DNA of 48,714 nt from Burkholderiales bacterium (GCA_947463885.1 CANHUQ010000003.1:1-48714); one strand, 5' to 3'; counted from the first letter of the stretch, positions 8,403-17,530 are shown. The notes: generated by a model from the sequence alone, not told the origin. Numbers and translations are program-made.

Positions 8403-8716
8403 GTCCCGTCCCCGTAACGGTTGTCGCGCATCTCACGAATGATGTCGACCGAACTGGGCCCCGTTCCATTGGGAAACCGCTTGAGCGCGCGCTCGTAGAC
8501 TTCATCCACCGTCAGCCGCGGCCGCTGAGGGGGTGCAGGTGGCAGACGGCTCAGGACGGGGTCGGAACCGAGCGACTGTGTGGGCGCAACCTGCGATGCC
8601 CACTCCAGCATGGCCATCAGTTCGGCCTGAAGCGAACGGCGGTTGCGTGCGGCACGGGCGCGCAGCCGTTCGGCGAGTGCGTCCGGGACGTTTTTGATCG
8701 ACAGATTGACGGGCAT
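8399..8716 (-). CDS. vapB: FitA/VapB-like ribbon-helix-helix antitoxin
   Basis: 105 aa from the ATG at 8716. The first 40 residues match the ribbon-helix-helix pattern of FitA-like antitoxins: a short beta strand (VNLSIKNV), then two helices (DALAERLRARAARN, SLQAELMAML). The C-terminal half (about 60-105) is Pro/Arg-rich and ends in a region that would wrap the toxin. The frame is open 54 codons upstream, but that extension has no domain character and runs through the operator and a heptamer repeat, so it was rejected. The gene overlaps vapC by four bases. The dyad at 8748-8765, upstream of the start, is the likely autoregulatory site. Confidence 0.85.
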   Translation of the reverse strand: MPVNLSIKNVPDALAERLRARAARNRRSLQAELMAMLEWASQVAPTQSLGSDPVLSRLPPAPPQRPRLTVDEVYERALKRFPNGTGPSSVDIIREMRDNRYGDGT

Positions 8717-8747
8717 GGCGGTCTCGCTGAACCGGTTGGATCCGAAG

Positions 8748-8765
8748 TGGATCTTCAAAGATCCA
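8748..8765. promoter_or_regulatory. palindromic operator of the toxin-antitoxin module
   Basis: TGGATCTT-CA-AAGATCCA is a perfect 8-base dyad with a 2-base centre, 31 bases upstream of the antitoxin ATG. GGATC recurs on both sides (TTGGATCC just before, CTGGATCT just after), giving a small array across about 8737-8775. Ribbon-helix-helix antitoxins bind such repeated half-sites to repress their own operon. Binding itself is inferred. Confidence 0.6.
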
Positions 8766-8871
8766 TTCTGGATCTGCGCGGTTCGGTGGTCAACCCACTT
8801 CAGTTCTAGGCCGTTCGGATGAGTGCGTGCGCTCACATCTATCCAAAAATGCTGCCGCACAGGGCGACACT

Positions 8872-8899
8872 CGGTCATCGGTCATCGGTCATCGGTCAT
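8872..8899. repeat. heptanucleotide tandem repeat (CGGTCAT) x4
   Basis: Four exact copies of CGGTCAT lie between the DUF1415 gene and the toxin-antitoxin operon; the last copy overlaps the DUF1415 stop codon (8896-8898). Because 7 is not a multiple of 3, copy-number change would shift any frame running through it. On the minus strand each copy carries an ATG followed by ACCG. Confidence 0.9.
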
Positions 8900-9444
8900 T
8901 CGACCGTATCGGTCCACAGCCGCTTCCAGCCCTCGTGCCCTAACCCCCGAAGGGTCTCGATGTTCCGTTCGAAGATCTCGGCGGCGTCCGGAAAGGCGGC
9001 CACCGCGCGTTCGACACTGTCTTCGCGCAGCAGATGCAACATCGGAAATGGCGAGCGGTTGCTGCAGTTTTCAACGTCACCGGGCGCACTGTCGGCAAAG
9101 ACATAGGCCGGGTGAAAGCTGGCAATCTGCAGGACGCCCTCATAGCCACCTTGGCGCAGTGCGCGCTCTGCCTGACGTAGAAAAGCGCTGTACTCGATGA
9201 AGTCGGTCAGTGCCTGCGGGTGGATCAACAATGTGGTGTCGATATCCTGCGGATCAGCGCCGGCCAGCAACGCCAGCTCATCACGCAGGGCCGACAGCAA
9301 CTCATCGGCACTGCGGGCCTCGGTCACCACGTACCGGATCTGCCGCTTCACATGGACGGCCTTGGCGAAGGGACACAGATTCAGTCCGATGACCGCCACC
9401 TCCAGCCAACGCTGCGTGGCGGCAATGACCTCGGCCGCACTCAT
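8896..9444 (-). CDS. DUF1415 family protein
   Basis: 182 aa from the ATG at 9444; the frame is open 19 codons upstream, but that part overlaps the end of mccB and reads as non-conserved. The start MSAAEVIAATQRWLEVAVIG and the GLNLCPFAK segment are typical of DUF1415, as are the LIHP and ASFHPAYVFA segments and the NRSPFPMLHLLRE motif. Cytosolic, with no signal peptide or membrane segment. Molecular function is unknown. It follows mccB by 13 bases and is probably the last gene of that operon. The stop codon lies in a CGGTCAT repeat. Confidence 0.85.
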   Translation of the reverse strand: MSAAEVIAATQRWLEVAVIGLNLCPFAKAVHVKRQIRYVVTEARSADELLSALRDELALLAGADPQDIDTTLLIHPQALTDFIEYSAFLRQAERALRQGGYEGVLQIASFHPAYVFADSAPGDVENCSNRSPFPMLHLLREDSVERAVAAFPDAAEIFERNIETLRGLGHEGWKRLWTDTVE

Positions 9445-9457
9445 GCTGAGAAACGAC

Positions 9458-11065
9458 TCACATCCGGAACACGCCGAACCGGGTGTCGGGAATGGGCGCA
9501 TTCAGGCTGGCCGACATGGCCAGGCCCAGCACGCGACGCGTATCGGCCGGGTCGATGATGCCGTCGTCCCACAGCCGCGCACTGGCGTAGTAAGGGTGCC
9601 CCTGGGTGTCGTACTGCGCACGCAGTGGTGCTTTGAAGTTGGCCTCTTCTTCGGCGCTCCAGCTGCCGCCGCGGCCTTCGATGCCATCGCGCTTGACCGT
9701 GGCGAGCACCGACGCAGCCTGCTCTCCACCCATCACGCTGATGCGCGCATTGGGCCACATCCACAAAAAGCGCGGTGAGTAGGCGCGCCCGCACATGCCG
9801 TAGTTGCCGGCACCGAAGCTGCCGCCGATGATGACCGTGAACTTGGGCACCTGCGCGCAAGCCACCGCAGTCACCATCTTGGCGCCGTTGCGTGCAATGC
9901 CTTCGTTTTCGTACTTGCGGCCCACCATGAAGCCGCTGATGTTCTGCAAGAAGAGCAGCGGCACTTTGCGCTGACAGCACAGCTCGATGAAGTGGGCAGC
10001 CTTCAGTGCCGACTCCGAAAACAGGATGCCGTTATTGGCAATGATGCCCACCGGCATGCCGTGTATGCGCGCAAAGCCGGTCACCAGCGTCGTGCCATAC
10101 CGCGCCTTCCATTCGTCCAGATCCGATCCATCAACAATCCGCGCGATAACTTCGCGCACATCGTAGGGCTTGCGTGTGTCGGTGGGCAGCACCCCGTGCA
10201 GCTCACGCGGGTCATAGCGTGGCGATACCGGGTCGGTCAGCACCAGTTGAGACGGCTTGTGCCAGTTCAGGTTGGCCACGATGCGTCGGGCAATGGCCAG
10301 CGCATGCCGGTCGTCTTGTGCAAGCCAGTCGGCCACGCCTGACAGCCGCGTGTGCACATCGCCACCGCCCAGGTCTTCGGGCGACACCACTTCGCCGGTG
10401 GCCGCTTTCACCAGCGGGGGGCCACCCAGAAAAATGGTGCCCTGATTCTTGACGATGACCGATTCATCGCTCATGGCCGGCACGTAGGCACCGCCTGCCG
10501 TGCACGAACCCATCACCACCGCGATCTGTGGGATGCCGCGGGCCGACAGATTGGCCTGGTTGAAGAAAATGCGCCCGAAGTGATCGCGGTCGGGAAAGAC
10601 TTCGTCCTGGTTGGGCAGATTGGCACCGCCCGAATCGACCAGATAGATGCAGGGCAGGCGATTCTCGGCGGCCACTTCCTGCGCCCGCAGGTGCTTCTTG
10701 ACGGTGACCGGGTAGTAAGTGCCGCCCTTGACCGTAGCGTCGTTGCACACGATGACGCACTCCACGCCCGACACCCGCCCGATGCCGGTGATGATGCCGG
10801 CGCACGGCGCTTCGTTGTCGTACATGTCGTGAGCGGCCAGCGGCGAGAGCTCGAGAAACGCAGTACCTGGATCGAGCAGCTGATCGATCCGATCGCGCGG
10901 CAGCAACTTGCCGCGGGCGGTGTGACGCGCCCTGGCAGTGTCGCCACCGCCTGCCGCAGCGCGGTCCACCTGGCTGCGCAGGTCAGACACCAGGCCGCCC
11001 ATGGCGCGCGCGTTGTTGAGGAATTCGTCGCTGCGGACGTCAAGACGGGATTCGATGGCAGGCAT
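9458..11065 (-). CDS. mccB: 3-methylcrotonyl-CoA carboxylase, carboxyltransferase (beta) subunit
   Basis: 535 aa from the ATG at 11065, the normal length for MccB/LiuB; an upstream extension of the frame overlaps the HAD gene and was rejected. The two carboxyltransferase halves are visible: an N-terminal acyl-CoA-binding half with [35 protein letters not shown] and [11 protein letters not shown], and a C-terminal half with [19 protein letters not shown] and [15 protein letters not shown]. It would transfer CO2 from carboxybiotin to 3-methylcrotonyl-CoA in leucine catabolism. It needs a biotin-carrying alpha subunit (MccA), which is not in this window. Geranyl-CoA or another carboxylase is possible, but isovaleryl-CoA dehydrogenase upstream favours leucine degradation. 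Confidence 0.9.
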   Translation of the reverse strand: MPAIESRLDVRSDEFLNNARAMGGLVSDLRSQVDRAAAGGGDTARARHTARGKLLPRDRIDQLLDPGTAFLELSPLAAHDMYDNEAPCAGIITGIGRVSGVECVIVCNDATVKGGTYYPVTVKKHLRAQEVAAENRLPCIYLVDSGGANLPNQDEVFPDRDHFGRIFFNQANLSARGIPQIAVVMGSCTAGGAYVPAMSDESVIVKNQGTIFLGGPPLVKAATGEVVSPEDLGGGDVHTRLSGVADWLAQDDRHALAIARRIVANLNWHKPSQLVLTDPVSPRYDPRELHGVLPTDTRKPYDVREVIARIVDGSDLDEWKARYGTTLVTGFARIHGMPVGIIANNGILFSESALKAAHFIELCCQRKVPLLFLQNISGFMVGRKYENEGIARNGAKMVTAVACAQVPKFTVIIGGSFGAGNYGMCGRAYSPRFLWMWPNARISVMGGEQAASVLATVKRDGIEGRGGSWSAEEEANFKAPLRAQYDTQGHPYYASARLWDDGIIDPADTRRVLGLAMSASLNAPIPDTRFGVFRM

Positions 11066-11072
11066 GTGTGCG

Positions 11073-11777
11073 TCAGAGGGCGAGCAGGGCAGGAAGGTGG
11101 TGCATATCGCGAAAGACCGCGCTGGCACCGACGTCAAGCAAGGCATGCGGATCATTACGTTCGCAATAGCCCAGTACGGTTGCACCCGCAGCCAGACCAG
11201 CGCGCACGCCCACCGGCGTGTCTTCGATGACCACGCAGTGTGCAGGCTGCACGCCCAGCGCCTGTGCGGCCATCAGATAGACGTCGGGTGCGGGCTTGGC
11301 GCGTTCCACCATGTCGGCACCGAACAGGCGCGAGGGCTGCGCAGGGTCCGAGATGTGTGCAGGCGAAGCAGGCTGAGGGGGCAGGGTTTCGAAGCGATGC
11401 AGCAGCCCGGAGGTGCCCAGCGTCAGACGCATCTTGGCGCGGTCACCGCCCGAGGCTACGGCGACCGGAATGCCACGCGCTGACAGCGCATCAAGGACCC
11501 TTACGATGCCGCGCACTGCGGTAACGCGTGCACGCAGGGCAGCGTTGCGTCGTTCGAGGTAGGTGTCGACCCAGCCCGAGGGCAGCGCGCGGCCCAGCAT
11601 CGATTCGATGAGAGCGACGTCGTCGCGCAAGGATCGGCCCATGAACGCTTCAGCGGCTTCGTGTTCGGTCATGTTCAGACCGGCTTCATTCGCCATGGCG
11701 GCCAGCACGCCCATGGTGATCGGTTCGCTGTCGACCAGCACCCCATCACAATCGAAGATCACGGCTTGAGCGCGCAT
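11073..11777 (-). CDS. HAD-superfamily phosphatase, beta-phosphoglucomutase-like
   Basis: 234 aa. Motif [12 protein letters not shown] (nucleophile Asp9, acid/base Asp11) is followed by a helical cap (about 15-85), motif II Ser in VAVASGG, motif III Lys in [10 protein letters not shown], and motif [14 protein letters not shown]. This is a subfamily IA HAD hydrolase, likely removing phosphate from a small sugar phosphate or similar metabolite; the substrate cannot be deduced. It sits 7 bases before mccB and 22 after the DapB-like gene, inside the same operon. That placement suggests a housekeeping or detoxifying role for a pathway intermediate (inference). Confidence 0.85.
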   Translation of the reverse strand: MRAQAVIFDCDGVLVDSEPITMGVLAAMANEAGLNMTEHEAAEAFMGRSLRDDVALIESMLGRALPSGWVDTYLERRNAALRARVTAVRGIVRVLDALSARGIPVAVASGGDRAKMRLTLGTSGLLHRFETLPPQPASPAHISDPAQPSRLFGADMVERAKPAPDVYLMAAQALGVQPAHCVVIEDTPVGVRAGLAAGATVLGYCERNDPHALLDVGASAVFRDMHHLPALLAL

Positions 11778-11799
11778 GGGGATGGGGACTGCGTTCCGA

Positions 11800-12621
11800 T
11801 CAGAGGTCCATCACGCGATCGAGCCCGCGTGTCACGCCGATGCGTCCGCGCACAGCCCGAATGGCCAGCAGCGCACCATCCACATAGGGCTCGGCGCTCG
11901 AACCTGAGTCATGGCGGATCTGCAGGCGTTGGTCGGGCGCACCGAACACGGCCTCCACGCTCAGCGCATAGCCCGGCACTCGCAACGCATGAACCGGGAT
12001 CCCGGACATGGCGGCACCGCGTGTTTCGCGCGGGCCGCGCACTTGATCGACCGGTACGGCCTCCGGGCGGCCCTGGCCGCGTGCGGCGGCCAGTCGCACG
12101 GTGAGTTCACGTACCGTACCCGAGGGCACGTCAACCTTGCCGGCCTTGGCATAGTCGATCAGCTCGACATCGGGCAGATAACGCGCGGCGATCTCGGCAA
12201 ATTTCAGCAGCAGAACCGCCGTGATGGCGAAGTTGCCGCAGGCGAGCACACCACGCCCAGCGGCACGCGCACGCGCATCGATGGCCGCATAGTCGTCATC
12301 GGACAGGCCGGAAGTGCCCACCACCACATCGGCGCCTGCATCGAGCGCACACATCACGTTGGCCAGTGCGACATCGGGCTTGCTGTATTCAAAGAAGACA
12401 TCGGCCCCTTGTGACAGGGCTTGTGCGGCATCGGCAAAGACCGAACCGCTGGCCGACTCAACCTCCAGCGCATCGGCCAGAGGGCGGCCCGCCATGCGCC
12501 TTGCAACGCCCGCCACCAGTTGCATGTCGGCGCTGCGCAAAATGCCATGGGCGAGTGCGGATCCGGCCCAGCCGGTGACACCCGAGAGCACGATTCGAAG
12601 AGGAGCGTGTGATGTGGTCAT
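11800..12621 (-). CDS. DapB-like reductase lacking the catalytic His pair
   Basis: 273 aa. Dihydrodipicolinate-reductase fold: N-terminal Rossmann motif GVTGWAG (14-20), EYSKPDVALANVM (78-90), GTSG (102-105), and the signature region VDVPSGTV (163-170) that normally follows the catalytic HHxxK. Here that site reads Ala158-Lys159-Ala-Gly-Lys162: the Lys equivalent to E. coli Lys163 is kept but both His are gone. The N-terminal nucleotide motif also departs from the usual GxxGRMG. It is therefore doubtful as the lysine-pathway enzyme and is better called a DapB-family paralogue with an unknown imine or carbonyl substrate. It overlaps the dienelactone-hydrolase-like gene by four bases (ATGA), so the two are coupled. 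Confidence 0.75.
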   Translation of the reverse strand: MTTSHAPLRIVLSGVTGWAGSALAHGILRSADMQLVAGVARRMAGRPLADALEVESASGSVFADAAQALSQGADVFFEYSKPDVALANVMCALDAGADVVVGTSGLSDDDYAAIDARARAAGRGVLACGNFAITAVLLLKFAEIAARYLPDVELIDYAKAGKVDVPSGTVRELTVRLAAARGQGRPEAVPVDQVRGPRETRGAAMSGIPVHALRVPGYALSVEAVFGAPDQRLQIRHDSGSSAEPYVDGALLAIRAVRGRIGVTRGLDRVMDL

Positions 12622-13283
12622 GGGCGCAGGTGTTGTCCAAAAAAAGCGAGAGTACGGGACAACGCGGTGAGTGCGCTGTCTTCGTGCCAGTCGGTATGAC
12701 CATGGCGATTGAACCCGTGCCCGGCCGGGTACAGGTGGCAGGCAGAGTCTGGAAAGGCGCGACTGATGCGTCGCACGGTGTCCAGTGGAATCATCGGGTC
12801 ATGCTCGCCAAAATGAAACATCGCAGGTGCCTGAAGCGGTTCGTGCAGATAGGCGCTTGTCCGCCCGCCGTAATAGCTCACCGCCGGCAGCCCGAGGCGC
12901 ATGGCACTGAGGCAGGCGATTGAGCCGCCCCAGCAATAGCCGGCGACACCCATGGGCAGACCTTGAGCGCACTGCTGCTGCACCGCCTGAATGTCGCGAA
13001 GCGGGGCATCGACCCCCAAGGCATCGACCAGACGCCGGCCTGCCGCGACACCCTCCGGGGTGTCATTGAGTTCGCACCCCGGCTCAAGGCGATCAAACAA
13101 TGCGGGGGCGACCGCCAGGTAGCCCGCAGCGGCAAACTGTTCGGTCGCCACCCAGCGAATATGCGCGTTCACCCCAAAGATTTCCTGCACGATCACAATG
13201 CAACCGCGGGGCTCGCCCTCAGGCTGCGCCACATACGCGCTCAATGGCTGACCGTCGTGGGTGGCGATCTGCACCGTGCTCAT
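12618..13283 (-). CDS. dienelactone hydrolase family protein
   Basis: 221 aa, alpha/beta hydrolase. The dienelactone-hydrolase set is complete: nucleophile Cys117 in GYCWGG, Asp162 in GEHDPMIP, His189 in PAGHGFN, and the oxyanion-side Glu34 in VQEIFG. It probably opens lactones or cleaves an ester of a CoA-pathway intermediate; no chlorocatechol genes are near, so a true 4-carboxymethylenebutenolide substrate is not supported. Its stop overlaps the DapB-like ATG. Cytosolic, no signal peptide. Confidence 0.9.
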   Translation of the reverse strand: MSTVQIATHDGQPLSAYVAQPEGEPRGCIVIVQEIFGVNAHIRWVATEQFAAAGYLAVAPALFDRLEPGCELNDTPEGVAAGRRLVDALGVDAPLRDIQAVQQQCAQGLPMGVAGYCWGGSIACLSAMRLGLPAVSYYGGRTSAYLHEPLQAPAMFHFGEHDPMIPLDTVRRISRAFPDSACHLYPAGHGFNRHGHTDWHEDSALTALSRTLAFFGQHLRP

Positions 13284-13315
13284 TGGACTAAGCCCATCGG
13301 CCTCAGCTCGTCGGA

Positions 13316-14461
13316 CTAAGCCGACTCGGACTGTGCCAGCGCCCGGCCGATGAGGATCTTCTGGATGTCACTGGTGCCTTCGTAGATCTGGCAGACCCGC
13401 ACATCGCGCCAGATGCGCTCCACCGGAAAGTCGCTCACGTATCCGTAGCCACCGTGAATCTGGATGGCGTCGGAGCAGACCCGCTCGGCCATCTCGGAGG
13501 CAAAGAGCTTGGCCATGGCGGCCTCCTTCAGGCAGGGCTGGCCTGCGTCCTTCAGCGCGGCTGCATGCAAAATCAGCTGGCGGGCAGCTTCAATAGAAGT
13601 GGCCATATCGGCCAGTCGAAACTGCACCGCCTGATGATTGAAGATGGCCCCGCCAAAGGCTTCGCGCTCTTTGGCGTAGCGCAGCGCCGCTTCAAAGGCC
13701 GCACGCGCCATGCCCAGCGATTGCGAGGCAATGCCGATACGCCCGCCTTCCAAACCGGACAGCGCAATCTTGTAGCCCTGACCCTCTTCGCCCAGCAGGT
13801 TCGCAGCCGGAATACGACAGCCTTCCAATGCGATCTGCGCGGTGTCCGACGCGTGCTGGCCCACTTTGTCTTCGAGCCTGGCGACCCGATAGCCAGGCGT
13901 GCGCGTGGGGACCAGGAAGGCGGAAATGCCCCGCTTGCCTGCAGCGGCATCGGTGACGGCCATCACGATCGCCACATCGGCGTGCTTGCCCGAGGTGATG
14001 AACTGCTTGACCCCATCGATCACGTAGTCGTTGCCTTCACGCCGGGCCGTAGTGCGCAGCGCCGAGGCATCCGAGCCCACATGCGGCTCGGTCAGGCAGA
14101 ACGCACCCAGCATGTCGCCACGGGCCAGCGGTGCGAGCCACTGCTGCTGCTGCGCCTCATTGGCATAGGCCATGAGGATGGAGCACACCGGGCAGTTGTT
14201 GACCGAGACGACTGTGGAGGTGGCGCCGTCGCCAGCAGCGATCTCCTCGAGGATGACCGCGAGCGCGGTGTAGTTCAGACCAGCACCGCCCAGTGCTTCA
14301 GGCACCGCCACGCCGTAGCAGCCAAGCGCCGCCAGGCCGCTGAGTGCATGGGCCGGAAACTCGCGTTCGCGGTCCCATCGCGCAGCATGCGGCGTGACCT
14401 GTTCGGCCACGAAGGTGCGCACGGCATCGCGCACCTGGGACAGTTCGTCAGACAGGATCAT
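13316..14461 (-). CDS. acyl-CoA dehydrogenase, short/branched-chain type
   Basis: 381 aa from the ATG at 14461, the usual size; 28 upstream codons are open but Ser/Arg-rich and overlap the end of the thiolase region, so they were left out. FAD-dependent ACAD fold: N-terminal helices (1-115), beta domain with GAFCLTEPHVGSDA and VIDGVKQFITSGKHAD, C-terminal helices with IHGGYGYVSDFPVERIWRD and catalytic Glu361 in YEGTSDIQ, the SCAD/MCAD position. It would introduce a 2,3-double bond into a short or 2-methyl-branched acyl-CoA, passing electrons to ETF. It sits between the thiolase (25 bases) and the dienelactone hydrolase (32 bases). Confidence 0.9.
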   Translation of the reverse strand: MILSDELSQVRDAVRTFVAEQVTPHAARWDREREFPAHALSGLAALGCYGVAVPEALGGAGLNYTALAVILEEIAAGDGATSTVVSVNNCPVCSILMAYANEAQQQQWLAPLARGDMLGAFCLTEPHVGSDASALRTTARREGNDYVIDGVKQFITSGKHADVAIVMAVTDAAAGKRGISAFLVPTRTPGYRVARLEDKVGQHASDTAQIALEGCRIPAANLLGEEGQGYKIALSGLEGGRIGIASQSLGMARAAFEAALRYAKEREAFGGAIFNHQAVQFRLADMATSIEAARQLILHAAALKDAGQPCLKEAAMAKLFASEMAERVCSDAIQIHGGYGYVSDFPVERIWRDVRVCQIYEGTSDIQKILIGRALAQSESA

Positions 14462-14486
14462 GCGAGCCCCGTGACCTGGTCTGGAC

Positions 14487-15683
14487 TCAGAGGAGCTCGA
14501 TCCCGACGGCTGTGGCTTCGCCGCCGCCGATACACAACGAGGCAATGCCGCGCTTGCCGCCGGTTTTGCGCAGCGCGCCGATCAGCGTGACGATCAGTCG
14601 GGCGCCCGAGGCGCCGATCGGGTGCCCCAGTGCGCACGCACCACCGTGAATGTTGACCTTGGCATGGTCCAGGCCATGCTCTTTCATGGCTGCCATGGTC
14701 ACGACAGCGAAGGCCTCGTTGATTTCGAAGAGATCGACATTCGCCGTAGACCAGCCGGTTTTTTCGTACAGCTTGCGAATGGCGCCCACCGGAGCCGTGG
14801 TGAACCACTGCGGCTCCTGCGAGTGCGTGGCATGGGCCACGAGCCGCGCCACCGGCTTGATGCCGAGCTTGTCGGCGGTGGACTGTCGCATCATGACCAT
14901 GGCGGCTGCGCCATCCGAAATGGATGAGGAGGTGGCCGCGGTGACCGTGCCGTCCTTGCGAAACGCCGGCTTGAGCGTGGGGATCTTGTCGATCTGTGCT
15001 TTAAAAGGGCTTTCGTCCTTGTCGATCACGACATCGCCCTTGCGCCCTGCGACCGTGACCGGCGCCATCTCCCAGGAGAACGAGCCGTCAGTGTTGGCCG
15101 CCTTGGCGCGCTCGGTGGACGTGATGGCGAACCGGTCCTGCTCTTCGCGTGTGAACTGGTATTTGCCGGCGCAGTCTTCGCCGTACATGCCCATGGACTT
15201 GCCACCGCCGTTGGGCGTTTTTTCGTAGGCGTCTTCCAGCCCATCGAGTGCCATGTGATCGAAGAGCGTACCGTGACCGTAGCGATAGCCGCTGCGACCC
15301 TTGAGCATCATGTAGGGCGCATTGGACATGCTCTCCATGCCGCCCGCCACGATGATGTCCTGGCTGCCCACGGCCAACAGGTCATGGGCCAGCATGGCGG
15401 CTTTCATGCCCGAGCCACAGACCTTGTTGAGCGTGGTGGCCCCGGCAGAGGGCGGCAGGCCGGCACCTAGCGTGGCCTGACGTGCCGGCGCTTGTCCCTG
15501 CCCCGCAGGCAGCACGCACCCCATGATCACCTCCTGAACCTGCTCAGGCTTGAGGCCGGCGCGTTCGACGGCAGCGCGAATCGCGTGCGCGCCCAGCTGA
15601 TGCGCAGCAAACGAGGACAGCTCACCGGACATGCTGCCGATAGGGGTGCGCGCCACGGAGGCGATGACGATGGGGTCAGCCAT
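14487..15683 (-). CDS. acetyl-CoA C-acetyltransferase (thiolase)
   Basis: 398 aa, a full-length thiolase. Active-site residues are all present: nucleophile Cys89 in NKVCGSGMKA, His354 in GGACALGHPIGASGAR and Cys384 in CIGGGEA, with the NEAFA loop before them. It interconverts two acetyl-CoA and acetoacetyl-CoA. In this cluster it would cleave the acetoacetyl-CoA formed after leucine degradation, or support ketone-body or polyhydroxybutyrate metabolism. GGAG lies seven bases upstream of the ATG. It is 44 bases downstream of aceK. Confidence 0.92.
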   Translation of the reverse strand: MADPIVIASVARTPIGSMSGELSSFAAHQLGAHAIRAAVERAGLKPEQVQEVIMGCVLPAGQGQAPARQATLGAGLPPSAGATTLNKVCGSGMKAAMLAHDLLAVGSQDIIVAGGMESMSNAPYMMLKGRSGYRYGHGTLFDHMALDGLEDAYEKTPNGGGKSMGMYGEDCAGKYQFTREEQDRFAITSTERAKAANTDGSFSWEMAPVTVAGRKGDVVIDKDESPFKAQIDKIPTLKPAFRKDGTVTAATSSSISDGAAAMVMMRQSTADKLGIKPVARLVAHATHSQEPQWFTTAPVGAIRKLYEKTGWSTANVDLFEINEAFAVVTMAAMKEHGLDHAKVNIHGGACALGHPIGASGARLIVTLIGALRKTGGKRGIASLCIGGGEATAVGIELL

Positions 15684-15727
15684 GAAGAACTCCAGGAGGT
15701 GTTGAAAGGGGGTGCGCCGGGCGCGAA

Positions 15728-17521
15728 TCAGCCGGGCGGCGATGCCTCATGATAACGGTTCCTGAATCGCAGCGATTCAGGGTAAGGGAACACATCCTCG
15801 AGCTCGCCCGCCCGGATTCTGGCTTGTTTTTCCTGCCAGAAACTCGCATCCAGCAGATCGGCGTGGTGCTTCATGAAGGCCTCGCGCACACGCGGATCGC
15901 CCAGCAAGAAGGTGCCGAATTCTTCTGGAAAGACGTCGGTCGGGCCGACCGTGTACCACGGCTCAGCCGCCATTTCGTCTTCGGGTGTGCGAGGCGGCGG
16001 GATGCGTCTGAAATTGCAGTCGCTGACATACGCCACTTCGTCGTAATCGTAGAACACCACACGACCCTGCCGGGTCACACCGAAATTTTTGTAGAGCATG
16101 TCGCCCGGAAAAATATCGGCTGCCACCATCTGCTTGATGGCATCGCCATATTCGATCAGTGCCCGCTCGCGCTGCACCGCGTCGGCCTGCTCGAGGTACA
16201 TGTTGAGCGGCACCATGCGTCGCTCGATATACACGTGCCGGATTCGCAGGGACGTACCATCGTCTTCAATGATGGACGGTGCAGTGTCGAGCAGCTCCTC
16301 GATGAGGGCTGGATCCAGCCGCGACTTGGGCAGTGACACATCGGCATATTCCCAGGTGTCGGCCATGCGCCCCACACGGTCGTGGAACTTCACGAGCTGG
16401 TATTGGCGCTGAATGAACTCGCGGCTGACATCCTTGCGCCGCTTGTCCTTGATGATCTTGAACACATACGGAAACGAGGGCAGGGTGAACACGCCCATCA
16501 CCAGCCCCTTGATCCCCGGTGCAATGACAAACTGGTCATTGGAGTGGCGCAGGTGATGCAGCAGGTCGCGGTAGAACGAGGTCTTGCCTTGTTTGTGCAG
16601 TCCGAGCATGGTGTAGAGCTCGGACTCAGGCTTGGTCGGCATGAGCGTTTTCAGAAAGCGCACATAGGCAGACGGCACCTCCATGTCGACCATGAAATAC
16701 GCGCGTGAAAAATTGAACAGACCGTCAATGCGCTCATGCCCTGTGAGCACGGTGTCGAGATACAGCCGCCCGCGGTGGTCCTGCAAGATCGGGATGGCAA
16801 AAGGCGTGATCTCGCCGTCAGCCACGAAGCGCCCGATGAGATAGGCCCCCTTGTTGCGAAAGAAGAGTGTTCGCAACACGTGAAGCTGACAGTCTGACGG
16901 CCATTCCGATTCAGGCCCTTCGAGTTCGGCAGCCTCCCTGAGCGCTTGCGTGGCCAGTCCCAGGTCGCGGTCGATATCCAGAAACGGGCACGCCAGCCCC
17001 ATGTCCACGAACACCTCGCGCAGGCTCGCCAACAGGCCGGCGCTGCGCGGGTAATACGCGCGAAAGCTGGGTGGATCGCTGTCGAGATAATCCGTGGCCA
17101 CGGCGGGCCGCACAAAGATGAAGTCGTTTCGGAAATAGGCCCGGTACAGCAGCTTCACACAGACCGAGTTGAAGAACGTCTCGGCCAGCTCGGGTTGTCG
17201 ATGCTCGGCCAGCAGATTCACAAAATGGCGTCTGACCTGCGCCCAATTGTCTGCGGCGAGCTGCGAGTCGCGAAACTGCACGCCGATCAGCTCGACGGCT
17301 TCGCGCACACGCTCATCGTAAAAGGCGATCCGCTCACGGGCGAGCTTGCGGATGGCATGCCAATCGCCCGCTTCATAACGCGACTTGGCCTGCTGCGAGT
17401 TGTATCGGAACAATGCGTAATGGCGATCGAATCCGTTGCGGATCGCCAATGCAATGGCTGCGTTGACCGTATCTTCGGTCGGGAGCAGTTGATCGGTTGC
17501 CCGGCGCGAGAGCTTACTCAT
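15728..17521 (-). CDS. aceK: isocitrate dehydrogenase kinase/phosphatase
   Basis: 597 aa, close to the usual 570-600. Single bifunctional protein that phosphorylates isocitrate dehydrogenase, diverting isocitrate to the glyoxylate shunt during growth on acetate or fatty acids, and reverses this. The N-terminal regulatory half includes FFNSVCVKLLYRAYFRNDFIF and RTLFFRNKGAYLIGR. The kinase-like half has VIAPGIKGLVMGVFTLPSFP, the FKIIKDKRRKD lysine region, and the catalytic segment FPGDMLYKNFG followed by VVFYDYDEVAYVSD, matching the E. coli active site. It begins nine bases after the isovaleryl-CoA dehydrogenase stop, so it is expressed with branched-chain degradation genes, not with aceBA as in enterobacteria. 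Confidence 0.97.
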   Translation of the reverse strand: MSKLSRRATDQLLPTEDTVNAAIALAIRNGFDRHYALFRYNSQQAKSRYEAGDWHAIRKLARERIAFYDERVREAVELIGVQFRDSQLAADNWAQVRRHFVNLLAEHRQPELAETFFNSVCVKLLYRAYFRNDFIFVRPAVATDYLDSDPPSFRAYYPRSAGLLASLREVFVDMGLACPFLDIDRDLGLATQALREAAELEGPESEWPSDCQLHVLRTLFFRNKGAYLIGRFVADGEITPFAIPILQDHRGRLYLDTVLTGHERIDGLFNFSRAYFMVDMEVPSAYVRFLKTLMPTKPESELYTMLGLHKQGKTSFYRDLLHHLRHSNDQFVIAPGIKGLVMGVFTLPSFPYVFKIIKDKRRKDVSREFIQRQYQLVKFHDRVGRMADTWEYADVSLPKSRLDPALIEELLDTAPSIIEDDGTSLRIRHVYIERRMVPLNMYLEQADAVQRERALIEYGDAIKQMVAADIFPGDMLYKNFGVTRQGRVVFYDYDEVAYVSDCNFRRIPPPRTPEDEMAAEPWYTVGPTDVFPEEFGTFLLGDPRVREAFMKHHADLLDASFWQEKQARIRAGELEDVFPYPESLRFRNRYHEASPPG

Positions 17522-17530
17522 GATGCAGGC

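Noticed and set aside
8717-8878. Longer antitoxin start 54 codons upstream
   Set aside because: It would translate through the operator and heptamer repeats, and ribbon-helix-helix antitoxins begin directly with the beta strand found at 8716.
8872-8899. Short repeats considered as a CRISPR remnant
   Set aside because: Units are 7 bases with no spacers and no cas genes in the window.
13285-13322. Direct repeat GGACTAAGCC (13285 and 13313) between dienelactone hydrolase and acyl-CoA dehydrogenase genes
   Set aside because: Only two copies; the second includes the dehydrogenase stop codon and gives a short 5-base stem, too little to call an element.
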